Below, piece by piece: positions 1-5,274 of a stretch of 5,274 bases of DNA (its first letter is position 1; the number at the start of each line of letters is the position of its first letter). The position numbers and the translations under genes are program-made. The notes under the pieces were generated by a model. That model saw only the letters and a list, made by a program, of their open reading frames with translations, had not been told where the DNA came from and searched no databases. Source of the stretch: Propionibacteriaceae bacterium (GTDB taxonomy: Bacteria; Actinomycetota; Actinomycetes; Propionibacteriales; Propionibacteriaceae); contig JAUNUL010000216.1 of the NCBI GenBank assembly GCA_030538175.1, positions 1-5,274 on the forward strand. The letters are read 5' to 3'.

Positions 1-660
1 AATGACCTGGATCTGCTCCTCTTCCGGCAACTCCTCCAAGGCGTCCGCCAGTTTCGCGTCATCGAGCGCCTGGACGACTTGGGCCCGCCGGGTCGGGTCC
101 ATGTCGTGCAGCTCGCGGGCTACGTCGGCCGCGTGCATCTCTTCCAGTTCGGCGACGACCTGGTCGTGGGCCTGCACCTGGGCGGGCCGGAGCACGTCAA
201 CCTCGGACCAGTCGACGATCGTGACGTGCGGTTTGCGGCGGAAGCCACGGTTGCGGACTTCGGCCAGCGCGACCTCGGACAGCTCCCACTCGCGGTTGCG
301 CACCTCCCGCATGGAGATGTCATAGACGGTCCATTGTTCGGCTGAGCCAGAACGCTGCACGCGACGATCGAAGAGGTCATCGATCACCAGGGTCTCGGCA
401 TCGTGGCGGCTGAAGCGGCGGGTGTTGATCGTGCCGGAGATGACGACCTGCATGGCGTCGACGGAGAAGACACGGGCCGTGTTGACGAAGATGCGTTGGC
501 GGGCGAAGAGCTCGACGACAAGCCCCTTTGCTCGGGGCGCCCGGCCCTGCGCGCGAACCTGGATGACAACATCGCGCACCTTGCCGATCTGGTCGCCGCC
601 CGAGTCGACCACGGGCAGCCCGCGCAGGCGGGAGATGAAGATCGAGGTCGCGTGGGTCAC
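1..660 (-). CDS. PRC-barrel / MgtE N-terminal domain protein (5' part; C-terminus outside window)
   Basis: The gene reads leftward from a GTG at 658-660 and stays open to base 1, giving 220 residues with no stop. Residues about 5-95 look like a PRC-barrel-type module (GLPVVDSGGDQIGKVRDVVI near the start). Residues about 160-220 form a helical MgtE_N region with the typical pattern ELEEMHAADVARELHDMD followed by a charged LEELPEEEQ stretch. Related actinobacterial proteins usually continue into a pair of CBS domains and lack the MgtE membrane channel. They are therefore thought to be cytosolic sensors or regulators of magnesium status rather than transporters; that role is inferred, not shown here. 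The GTG start matches the usual N-terminus of the family (short lead, then RLRGLPV). No Shine-Dalgarno is visible, but a TACCCT box lies 6 bases upstream, suggesting a leaderless message. If the gene continues into a transmembrane MgtE domain beyond base 1, it would be a true transporter. Confidence 0.88.
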   Translation of the reverse strand, partial: MTHATSIFISRLRGLPVVDSGGDQIGKVRDVVIQVRAQGRAPRAKGLVVELFARQRIFVNTARVFSVDAMQVVISGTINTRRFSRHDAETLVIDDLFDRRVQRSGSAEQWTVYDISMREVRNREWELSEVALAEVRNRGFRRKPHVTIVDWSEVDVLRPAQVQAHDQVVAELEEMHAADVARELHDMDPTRRAQVVQALDDAKLADALEELPEEEQIQVI

Positions 661-666
661 GCGAAG

Positions 667-672
667 AGGGTA
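667..672 (-). promoter_or_regulatory. -10 box for leaderless transcription of the MgtE-N gene
   Basis: Read on the minus strand this is TACCCT, which fits the actinobacterial TANNNT -10 pattern. It is followed by exactly 6 bases (CTTCGC) and then the GTG start codon, so the expected first transcribed base is the G of GTG. The spacer has no ribosome-binding sequence, in keeping with a leaderless mRNA. No -35 hexamer is evident at 16-18 bases upstream. Confidence 0.5.
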
Positions 673-710
673 GCGCGCTCCCCGGGCTGCGAAATGTCAC
701 CACTCGCTGC

Positions 711-716
711 TTGACT
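711..716 (+). promoter_or_regulatory. possible -10-like box for the maleylpyruvate isomerase-like gene
   Basis: TTGACT ends exactly 6 bases (GGGGGC) before the ATG at 723, the same geometry as the two clearer leaderless starts in this window. It departs from TANNNT at the second base, so support is weaker. The run of G at 717-721 is only one base from the ATG, too close to act as a normal Shine-Dalgarno. The TTG at 711 is also an in-frame potential start, but nothing upstream of it supports initiation there. Confidence 0.3.
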
Positions 717-722
717 GGGGGC

Positions 723-1292
723 ATGTCCAACCTCACCGAAGCTGCTCCCGCCGAGCGCCATCGCCACCTTGCCGCCCAGTTCGCAGCCCTCATCGACGGA
801 ACCACCGATTGGGAGGTCGCCACCCCGGTCAAGGAGTGGCAGGCCGGCGACATCGTTGATCACATCACGACTTGGCCCCGGCAGATGCTGGGTGCCCACG
901 GGGTCGAGCTTGCCGAGACCACCGGTGACCGTGCCGAGGCCTTCCGCGCCCAGACCCAGAACATCCAGGCCCTGCTGGATGATCCCGAGACTGCAGGCCG
1001 CGTCCTGCACTTGGGGCCGATGGGGGATGCGCCCCTGGCCATGGTGCTGGACGGGTTCTATTCCGCAGACCTGTTCATGCACGCGTGGGACCTCGCGAAG
1101 GCGACCGGGCAGGAGGTCGACCTCGATCAGGAGGCTGCCGCCGGATTCCATGCCGGTCTGTCCGCGATGGGGCCGGGCCTGCAGGCGAGCGGTCAGTTCG
1201 GTGAGCCCGTGCCCGTTGCCGAGGATGCCAGCCCGGTCGACCGGCTGATGGGCCTCATCGGCCGCGACCCCGCCTGGACTCGTCCGGCCTGA
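723..1292 (+). CDS. maleylpyruvate isomerase family / TIGR03086-type metal-binding protein (DinB-like fold)
   Basis: This 189-residue protein has the hallmarks of the mycothiol-dependent maleylpyruvate isomerase N-terminal (DinB-like four-helix) family. Residues 39-51 (WQAGDIVDHITTW) carry the first conserved His (H47). Residues 119-129 (MHAWDLAKATG) carry the second conserved His (H120) with the WDLA signature. The C-terminal tail at about 160-186 (GEPVPVAEDASPVDRLMGLIGRDP) is typical of the TIGR03086 branch. Family members bind a divalent metal, and some use mycothiol as a cofactor; the substrate of this protein cannot be told from sequence. It is probably cytosolic, with no signal peptide or membrane segment. 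I chose ATG 723 over the in-frame TTG at 711 because family proteins begin a few residues before the AERHR-like helix. It diverges from the MgtE-N gene across 62 bases and shares no apparent pathway with its neighbours. Confidence 0.85.
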   Translation: MSNLTEAAPAERHRHLAAQFAALIDGTTDWEVATPVKEWQAGDIVDHITTWPRQMLGAHGVELAETTGDRAEAFRAQTQNIQALLDDPETAGRVLHLGPMGDAPLAMVLDGFYSADLFMHAWDLAKATGQEVDLDQEAAAGFHAGLSAMGPGLQASGQFGEPVPVAEDASPVDRLMGLIGRDPAWTRPA

Positions 1293-1420
1293 TTCCGCAC
1301 TCTGCCTGCTCCACCCGGCCGGCATCAGCTGACTCGATCGGCCACCCCAGGGTCGATGTCACCAGTGTCGATTGGGTCAGCCTGCCCGCTCGGGTGGGCG
1401 GTCACGCCTAGGCTGGTCAT
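1293..1420. other. intergenic region upstream of the malyl-CoA lyase-like gene
   Basis: These 128 bases contain no plausible gene. A weak inverted repeat (GGCCG at 1317-1321 and CGGCC at 1339-1343, with TCAGCTGA inside the loop) is present but has no T-run, so it is not a convincing intrinsic terminator. The right end carries the -10 box at 1409-1414. Confidence 0.5.
1409..1414 (+). promoter_or_regulatory. -10 box for leaderless transcription of the malyl-CoA lyase-like gene
   Basis: TAGGCT fits TANNNT and is followed by 6 bases (GGTCAT) and then the GTG at 1421. This places the predicted first base of the RNA at the start codon. No Shine-Dalgarno lies upstream of the GTG, which both supports a leaderless message and supports this start. 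A clear -35 is not seen. Confidence 0.55.
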
Positions 1421-2377
1421 GTGACTGATGCCGTGATTCCCGATCCGTCCGCCCAGGTGCGACGCACCATCCTGGCTGTCCCCGGGTCGTCCGAGCGGTT
1501 CTTGACCAAGGCCCGGGGACTGGCCGCGGATGCGGTGTTCCTGGACCTCGAGGACGCGGTCGCGCCCCCGGCCAAGGAGGCCGCTCGTGGTCAGATCGTG
1601 CGAGCACTCGGCGAGCCATGGGCCGCGCCGATCGTGACCGTCCGGGTCAACGACTGGACGACCCCATGGACCTATGCGGATGTCGTGGAGGTCGTCGGTG
1701 GTGCAGGTGCGCACATCGATGCGCTCGTGCTGCCGAAGGTCCAGTCCGCCGAACAGATCGTCGCCTTGGATCTGCTGTTGACCCAGGTGGAGCGTACGCA
1801 CGGTTTGGCCGTCGGCAGGATCGGCATCGAGGCCCAGATCGAAGATGCCCTCGGGTTGCTGAACGTCAACCGCATCGCCGCGGCGAGCCCGCGGATGCAA
1901 TCCCTGGTCTTTGGGCCGGGTGACTTCATGGCGTCGATGGGCATGGCGTCCACCAACGTGGGGGAGCAGCCGGAAGGCTATGACCGCGGCGATGCCTTCC
2001 ATCACGTCCTCTTCTCCATCCTCGTCGCAGCGAGGGCGCACGGCCTCGCCGCGATTGATGGGCCCTATGTCGCGATCCGGGATATCGAGGGTTTCCGACG
2101 CTCGGCGCGCGCATCAGCGGCGCTCGGCTATGACGGCAAGTGGGTCCTGCACCCTGACCAGATTGCAGCTGGCAACGAGATCTTCACCCCGAGTCAGGCC
2201 GACTTCGACCGTGCGCTGCGGATGATCGAGGCGTACGCGGCAGCCACCGCGGAGGCCGGGGGAGCGGTCGGTGCCATCGTGGTGGACGATGAAATGGTCG
2301 ACGAGGCTGGCATGAAAGTCGCCCAACGCATCGTCGCGAAGGGAACGGCGGCAGGGCTTGCCGCCAGCACCACGTAG
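1421..2377 (+). CDS. malyl-CoA / beta-methylmalyl-CoA lyase-like enzyme (HpcH/HpaI aldolase, CitE-like)
   Basis: This 318-residue TIM-barrel enzyme is close in length and motif order to actinobacterial malyl-CoA lyases. These reversibly split L-malyl-CoA into acetyl-CoA and glyoxylate, or beta-methylmalyl-CoA into propionyl-CoA and glyoxylate, in the cytosol using Mg2+. Visible motifs are LAVPGSSERF (18-27), DAVFLDLEDAVAP (37-49), VRVNDWTTPW (74-83, Arg75), LVLPKV (102-107), IGIEAQIEDA (134-143, Glu137), VFGPGDFMAS (163-172, Asp168), GYDGKWVLHPDQI (236-248) and the C-terminal lid EMVDEAG (291-297, Asp294). Arg75, Glu137, Asp168 and Asp294 match the substrate-, metal- and catalysis-related residues known in the Rhodobacter malyl-CoA lyase, so the enzyme looks intact. 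The lid distinguishes it from short CitE proteins that lack this segment. No ethylmalonyl-CoA or glyoxylate-cycle gene is adjacent, so direction and preferred acyl-CoA are unknown. A malyl-CoA thioesterase or another beta-hydroxyacyl-CoA lyase activity is possible. Confidence 0.9.
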   Translation: MTDAVIPDPSAQVRRTILAVPGSSERFLTKARGLAADAVFLDLEDAVAPPAKEAARGQIVRALGEPWAAPIVTVRVNDWTTPWTYADVVEVVGGAGAHIDALVLPKVQSAEQIVALDLLLTQVERTHGLAVGRIGIEAQIEDALGLLNVNRIAAASPRMQSLVFGPGDFMASMGMASTNVGEQPEGYDRGDAFHHVLFSILVAARAHGLAAIDGPYVAIRDIEGFRRSARASAALGYDGKWVLHPDQIAAGNEIFTPSQADFDRALRMIEAYAAATAEAGGAVGAIVVDDEMVDEAGMKVAQRIVAKGTAAGLAASTT

Positions 2378-2380
2378 GCT
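2375..2380 (+). promoter_or_regulatory. possible -10 box for the GSP17M-like gene, overlapping the upstream stop codon
   Basis: TAGGCT here is identical to the box at 1409-1414, and the shared string runs to eight bases (TAGGCTGG). Its first three bases are the stop codon of the malyl-CoA lyase-like gene. If active, RNA would start near 2387 and leave a leader of about 68 bases before the ATG at 2455. No good -35 is visible, so read-through from upstream is an equally fair explanation. Confidence 0.3.
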
Positions 2381-2441
2381 GGGCCGAGGCACCCCGGCTT
2401 CGACGCAGGGGCTATGCAGGTCGAGAACGCTGGTCGAGGCG

Positions 2442-2448
2442 AAAGGAG
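2442..2448 (+). promoter_or_regulatory. Shine-Dalgarno of the GSP17M-like gene
   Basis: AAAGGAG lies 6 bases before the ATG at 2455. It is the only strong ribosome-binding site in the window and fixes this start against the out-of-frame ATG at 2414. Confidence 0.8.
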
Positions 2449-2454
2449 CCGGGA

Positions 2455-2952
2455 ATGGCTGCGCAGTTCCAAGGGCTCAAGTTCGAACTGGAATACCCGC
2501 ATTCGCTCGGGATCTATGAGAAATACGACGAGGCACAGAAGGCCGTCGACTATCTCGCGGATCAGAAATTCCCGGTCGAGAATCTGGCGATCGTCGGCAC
2601 TGATCTCAAGTTGGTCGAGCGGGTGACCGGCCGCAAGAACTGGGGTTCGGTCCTGTCCCAGTCAGTCCTCACGGGCATCAGCACAGGCCTGCTGGTTGGC
2701 ATTCTGCTGTCGTTGTTCTCCCCGGACGGCCAGTTCTGGACCATGTTGCTCGTGGCCATCGGGATTGCGATCGTGCTGAATGTCATCTTCGGCGCGGTGA
2801 TCTATGCGACCTCCGGCGGCCGTCGGGACTTCAATTCCGTGCGGACGACCATTCCGAGCAAGTTCGAGATTCTGTGCGAGCACAAGCACGTTGCTCGCGC
2901 TCGTGAACTGCTGCTCGGCATGCCCGGTGCCCGCGCCGCGGCCTTCGAGTGA
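2455..2952 (+). CDS. general stress protein 17M-like (YflT-type) two-helix membrane protein
   Basis: The 165-residue protein has an N-terminal soluble domain (about 14-60) of the general stress protein 17M / YflT type. The marker is the YDEAQKAVDYLADQKFPVEN segment followed by LAIVGTDLKLVERVTGR. Two hydrophobic helices follow, at about 67-88 (SQSVLTGISTGLLVGILLSLF) and 94-117 (FWTMLLVAIGIAIVLNVIFGAV). A short soluble tail (FEILCEHKHVARARELL) looks like the second half of the ferredoxin-like fold. Both termini are probably cytoplasmic. The biochemical role is not known; the name comes from sigma-B stress induction of the Bacillus relative. In other actinobacteria, relatives occur near MgtE-N/PRC proteins, as here, which hints at a link with cation or envelope homeostasis (inference). 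The start is set by AAAGGAG. The gene ends 4 bases from the convergent corA stop. Confidence 0.88.
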   Translation: MAAQFQGLKFELEYPHSLGIYEKYDEAQKAVDYLADQKFPVENLAIVGTDLKLVERVTGRKNWGSVLSQSVLTGISTGLLVGILLSLFSPDGQFWTMLLVAIGIAIVLNVIFGAVIYATSGGRRDFNSVRTTIPSKFEILCEHKHVARARELLLGMPGARAAAFE

Positions 2953-2956
2953 TGGA

Positions 2957-4027
2957 TCAGAGCCACTTGTTGCGGCGGAACCCCAGATAGAGCCCCAACA
3001 TGATGGTGATCATCGCTCCGAGGACCACGAAATAGCCATAACGGGTTTGCAGTTCGGGCATGTTCTCGAAGTTCATGCCATAGATGCCGGCGATCATCGT
3101 CGGAATAGCCACGATGGCCACGAATGCCGAGATTTTGCGCATGTCCTGGTTGTCGGCGACCGACGCCCGAGCCAGACCAGCGGACAGGATCGTGGTCAGC
3201 ACCTCATCGAAGGATTGGATCGCTTCCCGCGCCTCGAGGTGATGGTCGGACAGCTCGCGGAAGTACGCCTGTGCTGTGACGGGAATCGCCGCCAACGGTC
3301 GCGTAGCCAAGGCATGCAACGGCATGCCCAGCGGCACAACCGAGCGTTTGAACTCAATCAGTTCCCGCTTCAGCTGATAGACCTGATCCACCTCGTTGGT
3401 GCCTTGACGGGAGAACACCGCCGACTCGACATCCTCGATATCGGTCTCGAATTCCGACACGACGGTGAGATAGTCCTCGATCACCTTGTCCAACACCGCA
3501 TAGAGCACTTCATACGTGCCGTGGGCGAGGCGCTCCGGCTTGTTCTCCAGGTTCGTGCGCATGTCCTTGAGTTGCGCATGCTCCCCGCGGCGCACGGTCA
3601 TCACGAAATGTTCGCCGACGAAGACCATGATCTGGCCGGTCGACACAATCTCGGAGCTGTCGGTGACCTCGGCATGGTCCACATAGGCCACCGTCGAGAT
3701 CACACAGAACAGGGTGTCGCCGAACTGCTCCAGCTTGGAGCGGGTGTGACCCTCGACTGCGTCCTCGATCGCCAGCGGGTGCAAGTGGAAGCGTGCAGCG
3801 AGGCCAGCCATGTCCTCATCGGACGGGTCCTTCAGGCCCAACCAGACGAACCCGTCGCCAGCCGTGGCGCGACCTGCGGCCAGATCGAAGTCGGGGACGT
3901 CCTGGCGTACTCCCTCGACATAGTGACCCCAGGCCATCACCGAATTCGGCAGCTCCCTGCCGTCGGTGAGCCGCGAGGGGTCAGGTCCGGTCGGCGGGAC
4001 CGCCGGCGGCTGCGATCTAGGCGTCAC
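2957..4027 (-). CDS. corA: CorA family Mg2+/Co2+ transporter
   Basis: This 356-residue protein is a normal-length CorA, the homopentameric inner-membrane channel for Mg2+ and Co2+ uptake. Residues about 31-295 form the cytoplasmic alpha/beta domain and long stalk helices, with the typical stretches FVWLGLKDPSDEDM (60-73) and HPLAIEDAVEGHTRSKLEQF (83-102). Residues 299-318 are the pore helix ending in the invariant YGMNF (GMN at 317-319). The periplasmic loop ENMPELQTRYGY follows, then the second helix at about 332-350, and the protein ends in basic FRRNKWL. The residues needed for a working channel are present. The proline-rich first 30 residues lie outside the conserved domain. In-frame GTG (3938-3940) and ATG (3935-3937) codons could be alternative starts, but neither has a well-spaced ribosome-binding site. 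The GTG start at 4025-4027 overlaps the aminopeptidase stop by 11 bases, suggesting translational coupling and shared transcription. Confidence 0.93.
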   Translation of the reverse strand: MTPRSQPPAVPPTGPDPSRLTDGRELPNSVMAWGHYVEGVRQDVPDFDLAAGRATAGDGFVWLGLKDPSDEDMAGLAARFHLHPLAIEDAVEGHTRSKLEQFGDTLFCVISTVAYVDHAEVTDSSEIVSTGQIMVFVGEHFVMTVRRGEHAQLKDMRTNLENKPERLAHGTYEVLYAVLDKVIEDYLTVVSEFETDIEDVESAVFSRQGTNEVDQVYQLKRELIEFKRSVVPLGMPLHALATRPLAAIPVTAQAYFRELSDHHLEAREAIQSFDEVLTTILSAGLARASVADNQDMRKISAFVAIVAIPTMIAGIYGMNFENMPELQTRYGYFVVLGAMITIMLGLYLGFRRNKWL

Positions 4028-5274
4028 GGCCGGCAGACGGGTTGAGCAGGTCCGCCATCCAGGCCTCGATCTCGTCGGGGTCCGTCGGCAGGGCCGCCGA
4101 CAGGTTCTCGTTGCCGGTTTCGGTGATGAGGATGTCGTCCTCGATGCGTACGCCGATTCCGCGGAACTCCTCGGGCACCAACAGGTCGGTTTCCTTGAAA
4201 TAGAGTCCCGGCTCGACGGTGATCACCATGCCTGGCTTCAAGGTGCCGCCGCGATAGTTCTCCGGCAGCGCTTGGGCGCAGTCGTGCACGTCGATGCCGA
4301 GGTGGTGCGAGGTGCCGTGGACCATCCAACGTCGGTGCTGGCCGCCGTTCTCCGGATCGACCGATTCCTGGGGGCTGACGGGCAACAGGCCCCACTCCGA
4401 CAGCCGTTTGACGAGCACCACGACAGCGGCAAGGTGGGGGGCGAGGAAGTCCGCCCCGGGCTGTGCGGCCGCAATCCCAGCCTGCTGGGCCTCCAACACC
4501 GCCGCATAGACCTTGCGCTGGACCTCCGAGAACCGACCCGACACGGGCAGAGTGCGGGTGATGTCGGCCGTGTACAGCGAATCGAGCTCGATGCCCGCGT
4601 CGAGCAGCAGCAGCTCGTCGCCACGCAGATCGCCGTCGTTGCGGATCCAGTGCAGGGTGCAGGCGTGGTCACCGGCAGCGGCGATCGTGTCATAGCCGAT
4701 CGCATTCCCGGCATGGCGGGCATGCAAGCCGAACACGCCCTCGACCCAGCGCTCCCCGCGACCACGGCGGACGGCCTCGGGCAGGGCCCGGACGACTTCC
4801 TCGAAGGCGACCGCGGTCTTGGCACACGCCTCCCGCATCTGCTCGATCTCGAACTCGTCCTTGAGCAGCCGCAGCTCCGACAGAGCGGTGGACAGTTCGG
4901 CGTCCTCATCGGTTGAGCCGAGCCGCTCCAGGGCGTCCACCTCGGCGGTCAGCGCGGCGTCGGCTTCGCGGACGATCCGGATCCGCGTCGCGGAGGCGTT
5001 CTTGGCCAGGGCATCCGTCAGGTCGGCGCTGTCCGCGACCGTCAGGCCCCCGGTGAGCGCCGCCATCTCGGCAAGCGACTCGCGCTGGCCGACCCACATC
5101 TCGCCATAGCGGGCGTTCGCATAGAACTCCTCCGAAGTCCGGGGGGCGCGCGGTCGGAAATAGAGCGTGGCGTCGTGACCGGTGTCGGTCGGTTCCAGGA
5201 TGAGGACCGCGTCGGGTTCGCGGTCTGAGCCCAGGCCCGTCAGGTGGGCGAAGGCCGAATGGGGCCGGAACCGA
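4017..5274 (-). CDS. pepP: Xaa-Pro aminopeptidase (aminopeptidase P), 3' part; N-terminus outside window
   Basis: The last 418 residues of a cytosolic metallopeptidase that removes an N-terminal residue preceding proline. The visible part opens inside the AMP_N (creatinase-like) domain with RFRPHSAFAHLTGLGSDREP, whose coding runs to the window edge; perhaps 60-80 residues are missing. The pita-bread M24 catalytic domain follows. All five dinuclear-metal ligands can be seen, numbered in the visible fragment: Asp225 (LLLDAG), Asp237 (YTADITRT), His323 (HGTSHHLG), Glu354 (ITVEPGLYF) and Glu378 (GVRIEDD). The accessory histidines HG (319) and DVHD (330) match the E. coli PepP H350 and H361 positions, so the enzyme should be active. 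An internal ATG at 5097-5099 is not the true start, because conserved AMP_N sequence continues upstream of it without a stop. The gene ends with TAG at 4017-4019, inside the start of corA. A prolidase is less likely because of the AMP_N domain. Confidence 0.94.
   Translation of the reverse strand, partial: RFRPHSAFAHLTGLGSDREPDAVLILEPTDTGHDATLYFRPRAPRTSEEFYANARYGEMWVGQRESLAEMAALTGGLTVADSADLTDALAKNASATRIRIVREADAALTAEVDALERLGSTDEDAELSTALSELRLLKDEFEIEQMREACAKTAVAFEEVVRALPEAVRRGRGERWVEGVFGLHARHAGNAIGYDTIAAAGDHACTLHWIRNDGDLRGDELLLLDAGIELDSLYTADITRTLPVSGRFSEVQRKVYAAVLEAQQAGIAAAQPGADFLAPHLAAVVVLVKRLSEWGLLPVSPQESVDPENGGQHRRWMVHGTSHHLGIDVHDCAQALPENYRGGTLKPGMVITVEPGLYFKETDLLVPEEFRGIGVRIEDDILITETGNENLSAALPTDPDEIEAWMADLLNPSAGRDA

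Larger units (their letters stand above)
661..722. promoter_or_regulatory. 62-base divergent promoter region
   Basis: This short spacer separates two genes that start in opposite directions (GTG at 660 minus, ATG at 723 plus). If both -10-like boxes (667-672 minus and 711-716 plus) are used, the two RNA polymerase footprints would overlap and the promoters could influence each other. I see no convincing palindromic operator in it. Confidence 0.5.

Noticed and set aside
2..345. Plus-strand open frames at the left edge
   Set aside because: They are antisense to the MgtE-N protein, which gives a coherent 220-residue domain sequence on the minus strand; one of the frames is a serine-rich low-complexity translation.
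711..722. TTG at 711 as start of the maleylpyruvate isomerase-like gene
   Set aside because: It would add only four residues (MTGG), has no ribosome-binding site, and the ATG at 723 fits the family and the leaderless spacing better.
1317..1343. Inverted repeat GGCCG/CGGCC as a terminator after the gene ending at 1292
   Set aside because: The stem is only 5 bases with a 17-base loop and no following T-run; likely chance in GC-rich DNA.
1352..1377. Repeated GTCGAT strings (near 1352 and 1368) as a possible operator
   Set aside because: The repeat is 6 bases, direct rather than inverted, and GTCGAT-like words are frequent throughout this sequence.
657..2041. Minus-strand open frames at 657-1325 and 1325-2041
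   Set aside because: They run antisense to the maleylpyruvate isomerase-like and malyl-CoA lyase-like genes, whose motifs are convincing; the antisense proteins show no recognisable motif.
2804..4045. Open frame of 413 residues on the plus strand opposite corA
   Set aside because: It lies antisense to a clearly conserved CorA, has low-complexity His/Arg/Gly-rich sequence with no recognisable domain, and is the usual by-product of GC-rich third positions.
3966..4916. Open frame of 316 residues on the plus strand opposite pepP
   Set aside because: It is antisense to the M24 domain with all metal ligands conserved on the other strand; no ribosome-binding site or family motif is seen.

Overview
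The window looks like ordinary core chromosome from a high-GC actinobacterium (Actinomycetota). Four observations support this. Base composition and codon third positions are strongly GC-rich. A mycothiol-dependent maleylpyruvate isomerase-like protein (TIGR03086 type) is present. Several genes have leaderless-type starts. An actinobacterial set of magnesium-related families (PRC-barrel/MgtE-N protein, GSP17M-like membrane protein, CorA) sits close together. A member of the Propionibacteriales is possible, but the sequence does not prove it. I see no mobile element, CRISPR array, tRNA, rRNA or phage gene.

Layout from left to right. Bases 1-660 (minus) hold the first 220 residues of a PRC-barrel/MgtE N-terminal-domain protein whose C-terminus lies outside the window. 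A 62-base divergent spacer follows. Bases 723-1292 (plus) encode a small DinB/maleylpyruvate-isomerase-fold protein. After 128 non-coding bases, 1421-2377 (plus) encode a complete malyl-CoA/beta-methylmalyl-CoA lyase-like enzyme of the HpcH/HpaI (CitE-like) superfamily. Bases 2455-2952 (plus) encode a two-helix membrane protein of the general stress protein 17M type. It meets, tail to tail and only 4 bases apart, a CorA Mg2+/Co2+ channel gene on the minus strand (2957-4027). The start of corA overlaps by 11 bases the end of a large aminopeptidase P gene (4017 to beyond 5274, minus), so pepP and corA appear to be co-transcribed.

Three genes in this window relate to divalent-cation handling: the MgtE-N protein, the GSP17M-like protein and CorA. 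The malyl-CoA lyase and the metal-binding DinB-like protein lie between them and have no obvious pathway partners here. Regulation can be read partly from sequence. Three starts (658-660 minus, 723 plus, 1421 plus) have a -10-like hexamer ending exactly 6 bases before the start codon, as expected for leaderless mRNAs. The GSP17M-like gene instead has a clear Shine-Dalgarno. I found no convincing new biological system. The most useful observations are the promoter architecture, the tight gene junctions and the Mg2+-related neighbourhood.
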